From NCBI GenBank assembly GCA_018374635.1, contig JAHAEW010000015.1:1-46586 (forward strand): a DNA stretch of 46,586 bases, read 5' to 3'. The position numbers and the translations under genes were made by a program. This document shows positions 29,340 to 37,030 of this stretch, piece by piece (within the stretch, counting starts at the first letter, position 1; each line of letters begins with the position of its first letter). The notes under the pieces were generated by a model. That model was not told the origin of the DNA. It did no database searches and worked only from the letters and a program-made list of their open reading frames with translations. Origin of the DNA: Clostridiales bacterium. Lineage in GTDB: Bacteria; Bacillota; Clostridia; Oscillospirales; Oscillospiraceae.

Positions 29340-30575
29340 TCAGTCCTTCTCCCGCAGCAGGATCAGGGCCTCAAAGAAATTGCCCGGCTGCTGGGCCAGG
29401 ATGCCCCGCATGGTCAGCATGGTGAGGCTTGCCAGCACCCCGCTGGCCGGGAGGCCGGTGCGCTCCACCAGATCGTCCGGCCGCAGCCGCTCCTCCCCCA
29501 GAGCCAGGAGGACGGCCTTCTCCTCCTCTGTAAACTCACCGTTCTGCTCTTGAAAGGTACTATAAGCCCTTCCTTCCGAGTTGTCAACCGCCTTTGGCGG
29601 GACCGGCTCCGGCCGCTTGGAACGCAGACGCGGGGAAGACGCCTGACGCCCGCACTCGTTCCGCCCGTGTTCCGGGGATGGACAGGGACGCAGGCGGGCG
29701 GAATAGAGCTCCTCATACTCCACCAGGATGTCGGCCGCCGACTGGATGAGCTTGGCCTCGCCCCGCTGGATGAGGAGATTGGTCCCCTGGCTGCCGGGAT
29801 TCCCCGCCAGCCCCGGAAAGGCAAAGACGTCCCGGTTCTGGTCCAGCGCGGTGCGGGCGGTGATAAGGGTGCCGCTCTTCACGCCGGCCTCCACCGCCGC
29901 CACGCCCAGGCTCAGACCGCTGATGATGCGGTTGCGGATGGGGTAGTGCCACCCCTCGGTGGCGGCGCCCGGCGGGTACTCGCTGATGAGCGCCCCCACC
30001 TGGGGCACCACCCGGTAGAGGTCCGCGCTGGAGGGAGGATAGACCACGTCGATCCCGCCGCCCAGCACCGAGCACACGGTTCCTCCGGCCCGGATGGCGC
30101 TCCGCAGGGCAGCCGCGTCCACCCCCTGGGCGATCCCCGAGACCACCACCGCGCCCCGGCGGGCCAGGTCCCGGCCCAGCTCCGCCGCCTTCCCGATCCC
30201 GTAAGAGCTGGCCCGGCGGGAACCCACCACGCCGATCACCACCCGCTCGTCAAAGTGGAGGTTCTTCCCCTTTACATAGAGGAGGGCGGGCGGCACGTCG
30301 ATCTGGCGCAGGCGCTCCGGGTATGCCGCGTCCTGTATGGTCAGAATACGGACGTTCAACCGGGCACAGTCCTCCAGGATGCGCTCCGGCCAGTCCATCT
30401 CCTTGTGGCAGAGCTCCTCCCGGAGCCTGGCGGGCAGCCCCAGCAGCTCATACTCCGCCCGGTCGGCCACATAGACCTGTTCGGCGCCGCCCAGACGTTC
30501 GGCCAGGGCGGCCGCCTCCCCCGGCCGGATGGAGGGCCGGGTGGTGAGCCACAGCCAATACTTCAGCACAGACAT
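29340..30575 (-). CDS. dprA: DNA processing protein DprA
   Basis: 411 residues. DprA binds incoming single-stranded DNA during natural transformation and loads RecA. The Rossmann-type core carries GVVGSRRASSYGIGKA, VVSGIAQGVDAAALRSAI, SVLGGGIDVVYPPSS, LISEYPPGA, NRIISGLSLGVAAVEAG and SGTLITARTALDQNRDVFAFPG. A helical segment precedes it, and a C-terminal winged-helix-like region (about residues 335-405) follows a low-complexity linker. GGGAG stands 7 nt before the ATG. dprA is widespread in bacteria not known to be competent, so competence cannot be inferred. It is upstream of topA on the same strand. Confidence 0.96.
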   Translation of the reverse strand: MSVLKYWLWLTTRPSIRPGEAAALAERLGGAEQVYVADRAEYELLGLPARLREELCHKEMDWPERILEDCARLNVRILTIQDAAYPERLRQIDVPPALLYVKGKNLHFDERVVIGVVGSRRASSYGIGKAAELGRDLARRGAVVVSGIAQGVDAAALRSAIRAGGTVCSVLGGGIDVVYPPSSADLYRVVPQVGALISEYPPGAATEGWHYPIRNRIISGLSLGVAAVEAGVKSGTLITARTALDQNRDVFAFPGLAGNPGSQGTNLLIQRGEAKLIQSAADILVEYEELYSARLRPCPSPEHGRNECGRQASSPRLRSKRPEPVPPKAVDNSEGRAYSTFQEQNGEFTEEEKAVLLALGEERLRPDDLVERTGLPASGVLASLTMLTMRGILAQQPGNFFEALILLREKD

Positions 30576-30633
30576 GGAATCGCTCCCTCTCTTTCTCTAT
30601 TGGGATCTCACTCCGTCTATCCACGTTTCACTT

Positions 30634-31398
30634 TTAACGGCCGCGGGCCATCTCCCAGAGCACCACAGCAGCGGCTGCCGCTGCGTTCAGAGACTCGCAC
30701 CGCTCCCGCATGGGGATGCGGATGGTCTTTTCACACCGGGCGAGAGCCTCGTCCGAAATCCCCCTGCCCTCGCTGCCGATGACAACCGCCGCCCGCTCCA
30801 GGGACAGCGCCCGCACATCGGCCGTATCCTCCCGCAGGGCGGTGGCATACAGGGGGATTCCCGCCGCCGCCAGCCGGGGACACAAGTGCTCCAGACCGGA
30901 CTCCCACACCGGGAGACGGAAGCACGCCCCCATGGTGGAGCGGACAGTCTTGGGGGAAAAAGGATCGGCGCAGCGGGGCAGCAGGACCACCCCGGCGGCT
31001 CCCAGGGCATCGGCCGTACGCCAGATGGCGCCCACGTTCCCCGGGTCCTGGAGCCCGTCCAGCACCAGGTACCCGCCCGGCGCCATCGTCTCCGGCAGCG
31101 CCGTCTCCGGCCGGCGGCACACAGCCAGGACGCCCTGGGGGGTCTCCACCGTGGAGAGGCTCTCAAAGAGTCCCTCTGGCACCTCCACCAGGCGGATATC
31201 CTGGGGCAGCCCGTCCGGGGGACGCTTTCCTCTGGCGTAGACCAGCGTCTCTACCCCGGCGCTCCAGCGCAGGGCCTCCCGCACCAGTTTTTCGCCCTCG
31301 CAGAGGTACTGTCCCTGGCTTCGGCGGTACTTTCCATCCGCCCCCAGCTTACGGATATGGACCGCCAGCGGATTCTGTCGGCTGGTAATTAACTCCAT
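30634..31398 (-). CDS. TrmH/SpoU family RNA 2'-O-methyltransferase
   Basis: 254 residues. An N-terminal substrate-binding domain (about residues 1-95, LITSRQNPLAVHIRKL) is followed by the knotted SPOUT catalytic domain. Its three motifs are DPGNVGAIWRTADALGA, AAVVIGSEGRGISDE and IRIPMRERCESLNAAAAAAV, typical of RNA ribose methyltransferases acting on 23S rRNA or tRNA; the exact nucleotide cannot be told. Two ATGs six bases apart are possible. The second (31398) was taken because TAAGGA, which contains the trkA stop codon, then lies at a normal distance. It is therefore coupled to trkA. Confidence 0.93.
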   Translation of the reverse strand: MELITSRQNPLAVHIRKLGADGKYRRSQGQYLCEGEKLVREALRWSAGVETLVYARGKRPPDGLPQDIRLVEVPEGLFESLSTVETPQGVLAVCRRPETALPETMAPGGYLVLDGLQDPGNVGAIWRTADALGAAGVVLLPRCADPFSPKTVRSTMGACFRLPVWESGLEHLCPRLAAAGIPLYATALREDTADVRALSLERAAVVIGSEGRGISDEALARCEKTIRIPMRERCESLNAAAAAAVVLWEMARGR

Positions 31399-31409
31399 CT
31401 CCATCTTCC

Positions 31410-32060
31410 TTACAGGCTGTGCAGCAAGTTGATATACTCGGTACGGCCCAGCACCACGATCCGGCCGCCCTGGGCCAGCCGGTAGTCGCCGCCGGGGGCC
31501 ACATCCAGCACACCCTCCGTGCCGCGCACCGCGATGACGTTGACATGGTGCTTGGCGCGGATGTCCAGCTCCCGGATGCTCTTGCCGATCCACACCTTGG
31601 GCACCGCCAGCTCCACGATCCCGAAATCGTCGGAGAGCTCGATGAAGTTGAGCACGTTGGAGCTGGAGAGCCCCTGGGCCAGCTTCAGTCCCATCTCATA
31701 CTCGGGGAAAACCACCCGGTCCGCCCCGATCTTCTCCAGTACCTTCCGATGTACGTGGCTCTGTGCCTTGCATACGACATGCTTGAGCCCCATTTCCTTC
31801 AGATTCAGGGTAATGAGCGCGCTGTTTCCCACATCGTTTCCGGTGGCCACGATAGCGCAGTCATAATTGCGCACACCCAGCGCCCGCAGGACCGCCGCGT
31901 CTCTGGCGTCGCCGGTGACGGCATGGGTCACCAGATCCACCACCTTCTGCACCTTCTCCGGATCGGCATCGATGGCCAGTACCTCATGGCCCAGCGTGCA
32001 CAGCTCGGTGGCCACAGCGTTTCCAAATCGGCCCAGACCGATGACAACAAATGTTTTCAT
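31410..32060 (-). CDS. trkA: TrkA/KtrA-type potassium channel regulatory subunit
   Basis: 216 residues. A cytoplasmic RCK protein that gates a membrane TrkH/KtrB partner. The RCK_N domain opens FVVIGLGRFGNAVATELCTL with the GxGxxG nucleotide-binding loop and an acidic residue after strand 2 (AIDADPEKV). The C-terminal RCK_C domain (from about residue 135) includes KVWIGKSIRELDIRAKHHVN, where nucleotides such as c-di-AMP bind in related proteins. GAAGGGG precedes the ATG. It lies 18 nt after trkH, so the two form one transcription unit. Confidence 0.94.
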   Translation of the reverse strand: MKTFVVIGLGRFGNAVATELCTLGHEVLAIDADPEKVQKVVDLVTHAVTGDARDAAVLRALGVRNYDCAIVATGNDVGNSALITLNLKEMGLKHVVCKAQSHVHRKVLEKIGADRVVFPEYEMGLKLAQGLSSSNVLNFIELSDDFGIVELAVPKVWIGKSIRELDIRAKHHVNVIAVRGTEGVLDVAPGGDYRLAQGGRIVVLGRTEYINLLHSL

Positions 32061-32078
32061 GCAATCCCCTTCTCTTTC

Positions 32079-33455
32079 TTATCCGATCATGATATCCGCA
32101 TTGGGATACTGGATCTTGGCCAGTTTTTTACGCCGGGTCAGGAATGCGATGGAGAACGAAAGCACGCCGACGCGGCCCAGATACATAAACAGGACCAGTA
32201 TCGCCTGGGAAAAACGGGAAAGATGCGTGGTTATCCCGGTGGTCAGGCCCACCGTACCCAGTGCCGACGCCACCTCAAACGCACAGTCGATATAGGGCAG
32301 ACTCTCCACCGAAGCGAGGATGATGGACCCGGTCAGAAACAGCGTGATCACCACCAGCGTCAGGGTCATGGCATTGATGACCCGCTGATAGGAGATGGCC
32401 CGGCCCCGCAGGGTCACCTGCTCCCTTCCCTTCAGCCCTGCCCGCAGGGCCAGTATCAGTACCGCCAGCGTCACGGTCTTAATCCCACCTGCCGTGGAGC
32501 CAGACGAGCCGCCCACCAGCATGAGCACTACCGAAATGGCCTTGGTGTTGTCATGCAGTCCGCCCTGCCCCAGCGCGTCAAAGCCGGCCGTTCGCAGCGT
32601 CGTGGACTGGAAGAATGCGTTGAGCAGCTTCTGCCACAGGGGCATATTCCCCAGCGTGGCGGGATTGTGGTATTCTGCCAGCAGGGTAAAAACCGTGCCG
32701 AAGAGAAGAAGTCCCGCCGTCATCACCAGCACCAGCTTGCTGTACAGGGAGAGCTTGCGCCAGCAGCGGCTGCGCACCAAATCCTCCCAGACAAAAAATC
32801 CCAGGCCGCCGATGATGATGAGGGCTGCCGTTGTGAGCAGCACGACCGGATGATCGTTTGCCCCCAGCATACTGGAGAAAGCGCCGTACTCTCCTCCCAT
32901 CAGATCAAAGCCCGCATTGCAGAACGCGGAGATGGCGTGGAAGATCCCATGCCACACCCCCCGGATCAAACCAAAGGTGGGGATGAAGCAGATGGACAGG
33001 ATGACCGCCCCGATCCCCTCGATCAGAAACGTGCCCATCAGCGCATGGCGTACCATGCGAACCACACCGTCCAGATCGTTGAGATTAAAGGTGGACACCA
33101 TGATGAGCCGCTCCGACAGGCCGATGCGGCGGTGGAGCACAAAGGACACCATGGTGATCACGGTCATAAAGCCAAGGCCCCCCAGCTGGATCATCGCAAT
33201 GATGACGATCTGCCCAAAGAGACTCCACTGAACCCAGGTATCCACGGTAATAAGTCCCGTCACACAGGTGGCCGAGGTGGCGGTAAACAGTGCGTCAAAA
33301 AAACCAACGCTCATCCCACTGCGCGAGGCGATGGGAAGGGTCAGCAGCAGCGCGCCCAGCAGGATGATGCATCCGAAGGACGCCGCCACAATGCGTGTGG
33401 GGTTGATCCCTCTCCTGCTGAGCAGAAAATTGCGCGCGCGAATGGTAATACTCAT
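32079..33455 (-). CDS. trkH: TrkH/KtrB-type potassium uptake channel subunit
   Basis: 458 residues with four membrane-pore-membrane repeats. The four pore loops can be read as ATSATCVTGLITVD, AISAFCNAGFDLMG, QSTTLRTAGFDALG and GGSSGSTAGGIKTV, each with the filter glycine. This organisation is that of Na+- or H+-coupled K+ uptake systems. The start MSITIRARNFL was chosen because GAGAAAGG lies upstream and it gives the family N-terminus; the upstream in-frame extension runs through hairpins and has no counterpart. It is paired with trkA. The 257-nt region upstream contains several hairpins. Confidence 0.94.
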   Translation of the reverse strand: MSITIRARNFLLSRRGINPTRIVAASFGCIILLGALLLTLPIASRSGMSVGFFDALFTATSATCVTGLITVDTWVQWSLFGQIVIIAMIQLGGLGFMTVITMVSFVLHRRIGLSERLIMVSTFNLNDLDGVVRMVRHALMGTFLIEGIGAVILSICFIPTFGLIRGVWHGIFHAISAFCNAGFDLMGGEYGAFSSMLGANDHPVVLLTTAALIIIGGLGFFVWEDLVRSRCWRKLSLYSKLVLVMTAGLLLFGTVFTLLAEYHNPATLGNMPLWQKLLNAFFQSTTLRTAGFDALGQGGLHDNTKAISVVLMLVGGSSGSTAGGIKTVTLAVLILALRAGLKGREQVTLRGRAISYQRVINAMTLTLVVITLFLTGSIILASVESLPYIDCAFEVASALGTVGLTTGITTHLSRFSQAILVLFMYLGRVGVLSFSIAFLTRRKKLAKIQYPNADIMIG

Positions 33456-33540
33456 AATATCTGATCGGCCTTTCTCTCCCGGTCCGGCACAGCCTGGACC
33501 GCACTGCCTGTCCACACACGCCGACAGGCCGCTTGAGTCG

Positions 33541-33571
33541 CGGCATGGGAGCATGTCCTGCTCCCATGCCG
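33541..33571. repeat. Long hairpin in the lysS-trkH gap
   Basis: 13-bp perfect stem (CGGCATGGGAGCA / TGCTCCCATGCCG) with a 5-nt loop. No T-run follows on either strand. Two weaker stems (GCCTGTC / GACAGGC and CGGTCC / GGACCG) follow toward trkH at about 33481-33533. Together they could form a structured trkH leader. Confidence 0.65.
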
Positions 33572-33572
33572 A

Positions 33573-33603
33573 CGAAAGGCCGCGCCCGGGACCGGGCACG
33601 GCC
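33573..33603 (-). terminator. Possible weak terminator after lysS
   Basis: On the minus strand GGCCG, one mismatch, GCCCGG, 2 nt, CCGGGC, CGGCC forms a stem followed only by TTTCGTC. It lies 110 nt after the lysS stop. The short T-run makes intrinsic termination uncertain. Confidence 0.4.
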
Positions 33604-33712
33604 TCCAGAATCTCTGAACCAGTCCAGATGCTTCAGGGAAGTACGCCTATGCGTATGTGATCGTCATGCGCTTCCATCCCCCTGCCGTTTCAGAGACCGG
33701 AACTCGCGCCCT

Positions 33713-35653
33713 TTAATAGAGCTTCGCGCCCGCCGGAATGTGTGGGTCCACCATCAGGCAGTGGAGCTTTTCCACGCCCTCCTCGTGATGGACCGCGGAG
33801 ATGATCATGCCGCAGGAGTCGATCCCCATCATCTTCCGGGGCGGAAGGTTCGTGATCGCGATGAGGGTCTTGCCCAGCAGCTCTTCCGGCTCATAGGTGT
33901 CGTGGATTCCGCTCAGGATCACCCGGTCCGTGCCGGTGCCGTCGTCCAGAACGAACTTCAGCAGCTTCTTGCTCTTGGGCACAGCGGTGCAGTCCTTGAC
34001 CTTGACGGCCCGGAAATCGGACTTGGCAAAGGTCTCAAAGTCCACGAAATCCTGGAAGAGAGGCTCGATCTCCACCTTGGAGAAATCGATCTTCTCGTCG
34101 GTAGCCACCACCGGCTCGGCCCGCTTCTCGGCCTTGGCGGAGGCGTCCTTCTTATCCAGAGGCTTCATGGTGGGGAAGAGGATGACGTCCCGGATGGAAT
34201 CGCTGTTGGTCAGCAGCATCACGCAGCGGTCGATGCCGATGCCCAGGCCGCCCGTGGGGGGCAGACCGTACTCCAGGGCGGTGATATAGTCCTCATCCAT
34301 CATGCCGGCCTCATCGTCGCCCTTGGCGCGCAGCTCGACCTGCTTCTGGAAGCGGCCGCGCTGGTCAATGGGATCGTTGAGCTCGGAGAAGGCGTTGCCC
34401 ATCTCACTGTGGCAGATGAACAGCTCAAAGCGCTCGGTGAGGCGGGGGTCCTTGGGGGAGCGCTTGGCCAGGGGGGAGACATCCACGGGATGCATGGTGA
34501 TGAAGGTGGGCTGGATCAGCTTCTCCTCCACCTTCTGGTCAAAGCACTCATAGAGGGCGTTGCCCCAGGTGGGATCGGCCGTCCCGGGCAGCTCCACGCC
34601 GATGGACTTGGCCATGGCCACCGCCTCGGCGTCGTCGGAGACCGCCATGAAGTCCAGGCCGGTGTACTTCTGCACTGCCTCGGCCATGGTCAGGCGGGGC
34701 CAGCCGGGGGCCAGGCTGATCTTTTCTCCCTGCCACTCCACGTCGTAGGTGCCCAGGATCTTGTCCGCGGCGGAGGAGAGCAGGTCCTCAAAGAGGTCCA
34801 TCATATCGTTGAAGTCGGCATAGGCCTCATAGAGCTCCACCGTGGTGAACTCGGGGTTGTGCTTGGGGTCCATGCCCTCGTTGCGGAAGATGCGGCCGAT
34901 CTCATACACCCGCTCCATGCCGCCCACCACCAGGCGCTTGAGGGGCAGCTCGGTGGCGATGCGCATGTACATGTCGATGTCCAGGGTGTTGTGGTGGGTA
35001 ATGAAGGGCCGGGCCGTGGCGCCGCCGGAGATCGTGTTGAGCACCGGGGTCTCCACTTCCATATAGCCCCGGTTGTCCAGGAAGCTGCGCACATGCTGAA
35101 TGAACTTGGAGCGGATGACAAAAGCCCGGCGCACCTCGGGATTCATGATGAGGTCCACATAGCGCTGGCGGTACCGGGTCTCCCGGTCGGTCAGGCCGTG
35201 GAACTTCTCCGGCAGGGGCAGCAGGGACTTGGAGAGCAGAGTGACCGAATGGGCCTTCACGGAGATCTCGCCCCGCTTGGTGCGGAACACTTCGCCCTCC
35301 ACGCCCACGATGTCGCCGATATCTACCTTCTTGAATTTGGCAAAGGCCTCCTCGCCCAGCTCATCAATGCGGACATAGATCTGGATGCGGCCCTGTCCGT
35401 CCTGCAGGTCGCAGAACATGGCTTTGCCCATGCCGCGCTTGGACATGAGACGTCCGGCAATGGCCTTGACCTGGCCCTCCATCGCCTCAAAATTCTCCTG
35501 GATCTCGGTGCTGTGGGCGTTCACCGGATAGCGGGTCTGCTGGAAGGGATCCTCGCCGGCGTCCTGAAGCTCCCTAAGCTTGGCGCGCCGGATCTGAAGC
35601 AGCTCAGACAGAGAGGGTTCCTCCTGCCGGGGATTCTTCTTCTCTTCACTCAT
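33713..35653 (-). CDS. lysS: Lysyl-tRNA synthetase with C-terminal tRNA-binding domain
   Basis: 646 residues, against about 490-500 for the usual class II LysRS. The N-terminal OB anticodon-binding domain (about residues 55-170) is followed by the class II core with motif 2 RIFRNEGMDPKHNPEFTTVE and motif 3 GLGIGIDRCVMLLTNSDSIR. After a Lys/Glu/Ala linker a second OB domain begins near residue 540: FETFAKSDFRAVKVKDCTAV, KLLKFVLDDGTG, VILSGIHDTYEPEELLGKTL and NLPPRKMMGIDSCGMIIS. This is the EMAPII/Arc1p-like tRNA-binding domain normally found at the C-terminus of MetRS or alone. There is no frameshift between the parts. GAGGAAG precedes the ATG. It is 20 nt downstream of greA, as in many Bacillota. 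Confidence 0.95.
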   Translation of the reverse strand: MSEEKKNPRQEEPSLSELLQIRRAKLRELQDAGEDPFQQTRYPVNAHSTEIQENFEAMEGQVKAIAGRLMSKRGMGKAMFCDLQDGQGRIQIYVRIDELGEEAFAKFKKVDIGDIVGVEGEVFRTKRGEISVKAHSVTLLSKSLLPLPEKFHGLTDRETRYRQRYVDLIMNPEVRRAFVIRSKFIQHVRSFLDNRGYMEVETPVLNTISGGATARPFITHHNTLDIDMYMRIATELPLKRLVVGGMERVYEIGRIFRNEGMDPKHNPEFTTVELYEAYADFNDMMDLFEDLLSSAADKILGTYDVEWQGEKISLAPGWPRLTMAEAVQKYTGLDFMAVSDDAEAVAMAKSIGVELPGTADPTWGNALYECFDQKVEEKLIQPTFITMHPVDVSPLAKRSPKDPRLTERFELFICHSEMGNAFSELNDPIDQRGRFQKQVELRAKGDDEAGMMDEDYITALEYGLPPTGGLGIGIDRCVMLLTNSDSIRDVILFPTMKPLDKKDASAKAEKRAEPVVATDEKIDFSKVEIEPLFQDFVDFETFAKSDFRAVKVKDCTAVPKSKKLLKFVLDDGTGTDRVILSGIHDTYEPEELLGKTLIAITNLPPRKMMGIDSCGMIISAVHHEEGVEKLHCLMVDPHIPAGAKLY

Positions 35654-35673
35654 GCGTCTGTTCTTCCTCTCTT

Positions 35674-36153
35674 TTATGCCTTCTGGATGTTCAGGATCTT
35701 ATAGTACAGGGTGCCGGCGGGGGCCTCTACCTCCACCTCGTCGCCCACGGCCTTGCCCAGCAGCGCCTTGCCGAAGGGGGAGTCCTCGGAGATCAGGCCG
35801 TTCATGGGATCGGCCTCCTGAGAGCCAACCACCTCATACTGGACCTCTTCCTCAAACTCCTTGTCCAGCACCGTGATGCGGCTTCCCAGCCGGACCATCG
35901 TGGTGTCGTTGCTGTTCTCATCCTCGATCACGACACAGTTTGCCAGGATGTTCTCCACCTCCGCAATGCGGGAGTAGAGCTTGCCCTGCTCATTTTTCGC
36001 CTCATCGTATTCGCTGTTCTCGGACAGATCCCCAAAGGAGCGGGCCTCCTTGATCTGGTCGGCCACTTCCTTCTCCCGGACCGTCTTGAGATAATTGAGC
36101 TCCTCTTTCAGCTTTTCAAAGCGCTCGGGGCTCAGCTTATATTCTTTTGCCAT
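35674..36153 (-). CDS. greA: Transcription elongation factor GreA
   Basis: 159 residues. It enters the RNA polymerase secondary channel and stimulates cleavage of backtracked RNA. The N-terminal coiled coil carries ARSFGDLSENSEYDEAKNEQ with the two tip acidic residues, and the C-terminal FKBP-like domain includes VVGSQEADPMNGLISEDSPF. The start MAKEYKLSPERF has AAGGTG 9 nt upstream. Its promoter (36243-36271) is a perfect consensus and overlaps the end of the previous gene. It is followed by lysS in the same operon. Confidence 0.97.
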   Translation of the reverse strand: MAKEYKLSPERFEKLKEELNYLKTVREKEVADQIKEARSFGDLSENSEYDEAKNEQGKLYSRIAEVENILANCVVIEDENSNDTTMVRLGSRITVLDKEFEEEVQYEVVGSQEADPMNGLISEDSPFGKALLGKAVGDEVEVEAPAGTLYYKILNIQKA

Positions 36154-36242
36154 TGCCGTGCACACCTTTCTTTTCGCCGGAAATATGAGAAATGAGCCGT
36201 CTCCGGCTCGCAATCCTCCAGACTATCATTTTGCGTTTATAC

Positions 36243-36271
36243 ATTATATGTAGTTTGCCCGATCCTGTCAA
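36243..36271 (-). promoter_or_regulatory. Consensus promoter of greA-lysS
   Basis: On the minus strand: TTGACA, 17-nt spacer, TATAAT, both hexamers perfect. The -35 box overlaps the stop codon of the upstream gene (36268-36270). The leader is about 80 nt and contains a GGAGG-like site with no gene after it. Confidence 0.88.
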
Positions 36272-36942
36272 GTCATTTGCGCCGCCGTTCTGGAAGATAT
36301 TTCTATGTCCTCCAGCGCAAGCCGCCCCTCTTCCCAGAGCAGTGCCGCAAAGGCGCGCGCCTCCACCTCCGGCGGCACCGAACGCCTGGGATGCAGTTCC
36401 AGTCCGCCCAGTGAGAGCGCGGGGGCGCACAGTACCAGGTCCTCCGGTCCGGCCTCCTCCTCCGGCTGCGTAAACCAGAGCTTTATCTGGGCGCCCCGTC
36501 CGTTCTCCAGCGCAGGGATGCCATATTCCCGCTCCAGCCACCGGGACAGCTCCCGCCCCTCCTCACCGGCCCGGATCACCAGATGGCGGACCCTGGGAGC
36601 CAGGGTGCAGGCCGCGTCAAAGAGGCTCCGGTCCACCCGGCTGCCCAGAAGGGCCACGGTGGCCCCAGTCTCCCGGACTCCATGTTCCTCCAGATAGGCC
36701 CCAGCCAGCTGGGCAGCCATGGTCCGGCAGAGCCCCCCCGGGTCCACCGCCTGCAAGCCGCTCTCGTGCAAAAGATCCCAGAACGGGAAGTCCGGCGGGG
36801 TGAGACAGCGGCGGCAGCCCGCCTTCCGCAGGAGCTGTGCGCCCCGCTTCACCCTCCGCGTCAAGGCCGCGGGGGAGAGCCCGTCAGGCGCGGGTATGCC
36901 GGCCCGGCATACCCGCAGCCCCTCCAGGCGTATTTCTTCCAT
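36268..36942 (-). CDS. Hypothetical protein
   Basis: 224 residues from the ATG at 36942, which has GGAGGAG 6 nt upstream; an ATG at 36990 is also possible. I do not recognise the family. A central segment GATVALLGSRVDRSLFDAAC, then RVRHLVIRAGEEGRELSRWL and EREYGIPALEN, has the strand-helix rhythm of a Rossmann-like fold. The N-terminal part is basic with a CRRC pair. There are no membrane helices or signal peptide. It lies between the S41 peptidase gene and greA. Codon use is like its neighbours, so it is probably an ordinary lineage-specific gene. Confidence 0.7.
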   Translation of the reverse strand: MEEIRLEGLRVCRAGIPAPDGLSPAALTRRVKRGAQLLRKAGCRRCLTPPDFPFWDLLHESGLQAVDPGGLCRTMAAQLAGAYLEEHGVRETGATVALLGSRVDRSLFDAACTLAPRVRHLVIRAGEEGRELSRWLEREYGIPALENGRGAQIKLWFTQPEEEAGPEDLVLCAPALSLGGLELHPRRSVPPEVEARAFAALLWEEGRLALEDIEISSRTAAQMT

Positions 36943-37030
36943 CCGGCTCCTCCAGCCCCGCCGCTCTTCCAGGGCCATCCAACCGATCATACCCTCACCT
37001 CAGGGGGATGGTATGCGGCTAAAGCCGATC

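Noticed and set aside
25817..29425. A 1202-codon plus-strand open frame opposite trmFO and topA
   Set aside because: Both genes on the minus strand are complete and recognisable. In GC-rich coding sequence the antisense frame often stays open by codon bias. The translation has no motifs.
33456..33712. c-di-AMP (ydaO-type) riboswitch before trkH
   Set aside because: Expected because of the potassium transporter, but none of the conserved ydaO sequence blocks is present; only simple hairpins are seen.
33533..35704. Long plus-strand open frame opposite lysS (similar ones oppose leuS at 7569-9923 and smc at 18113-20479)
   Set aside because: Antisense shadows of conserved genes, with no ribosome-binding site or domain.
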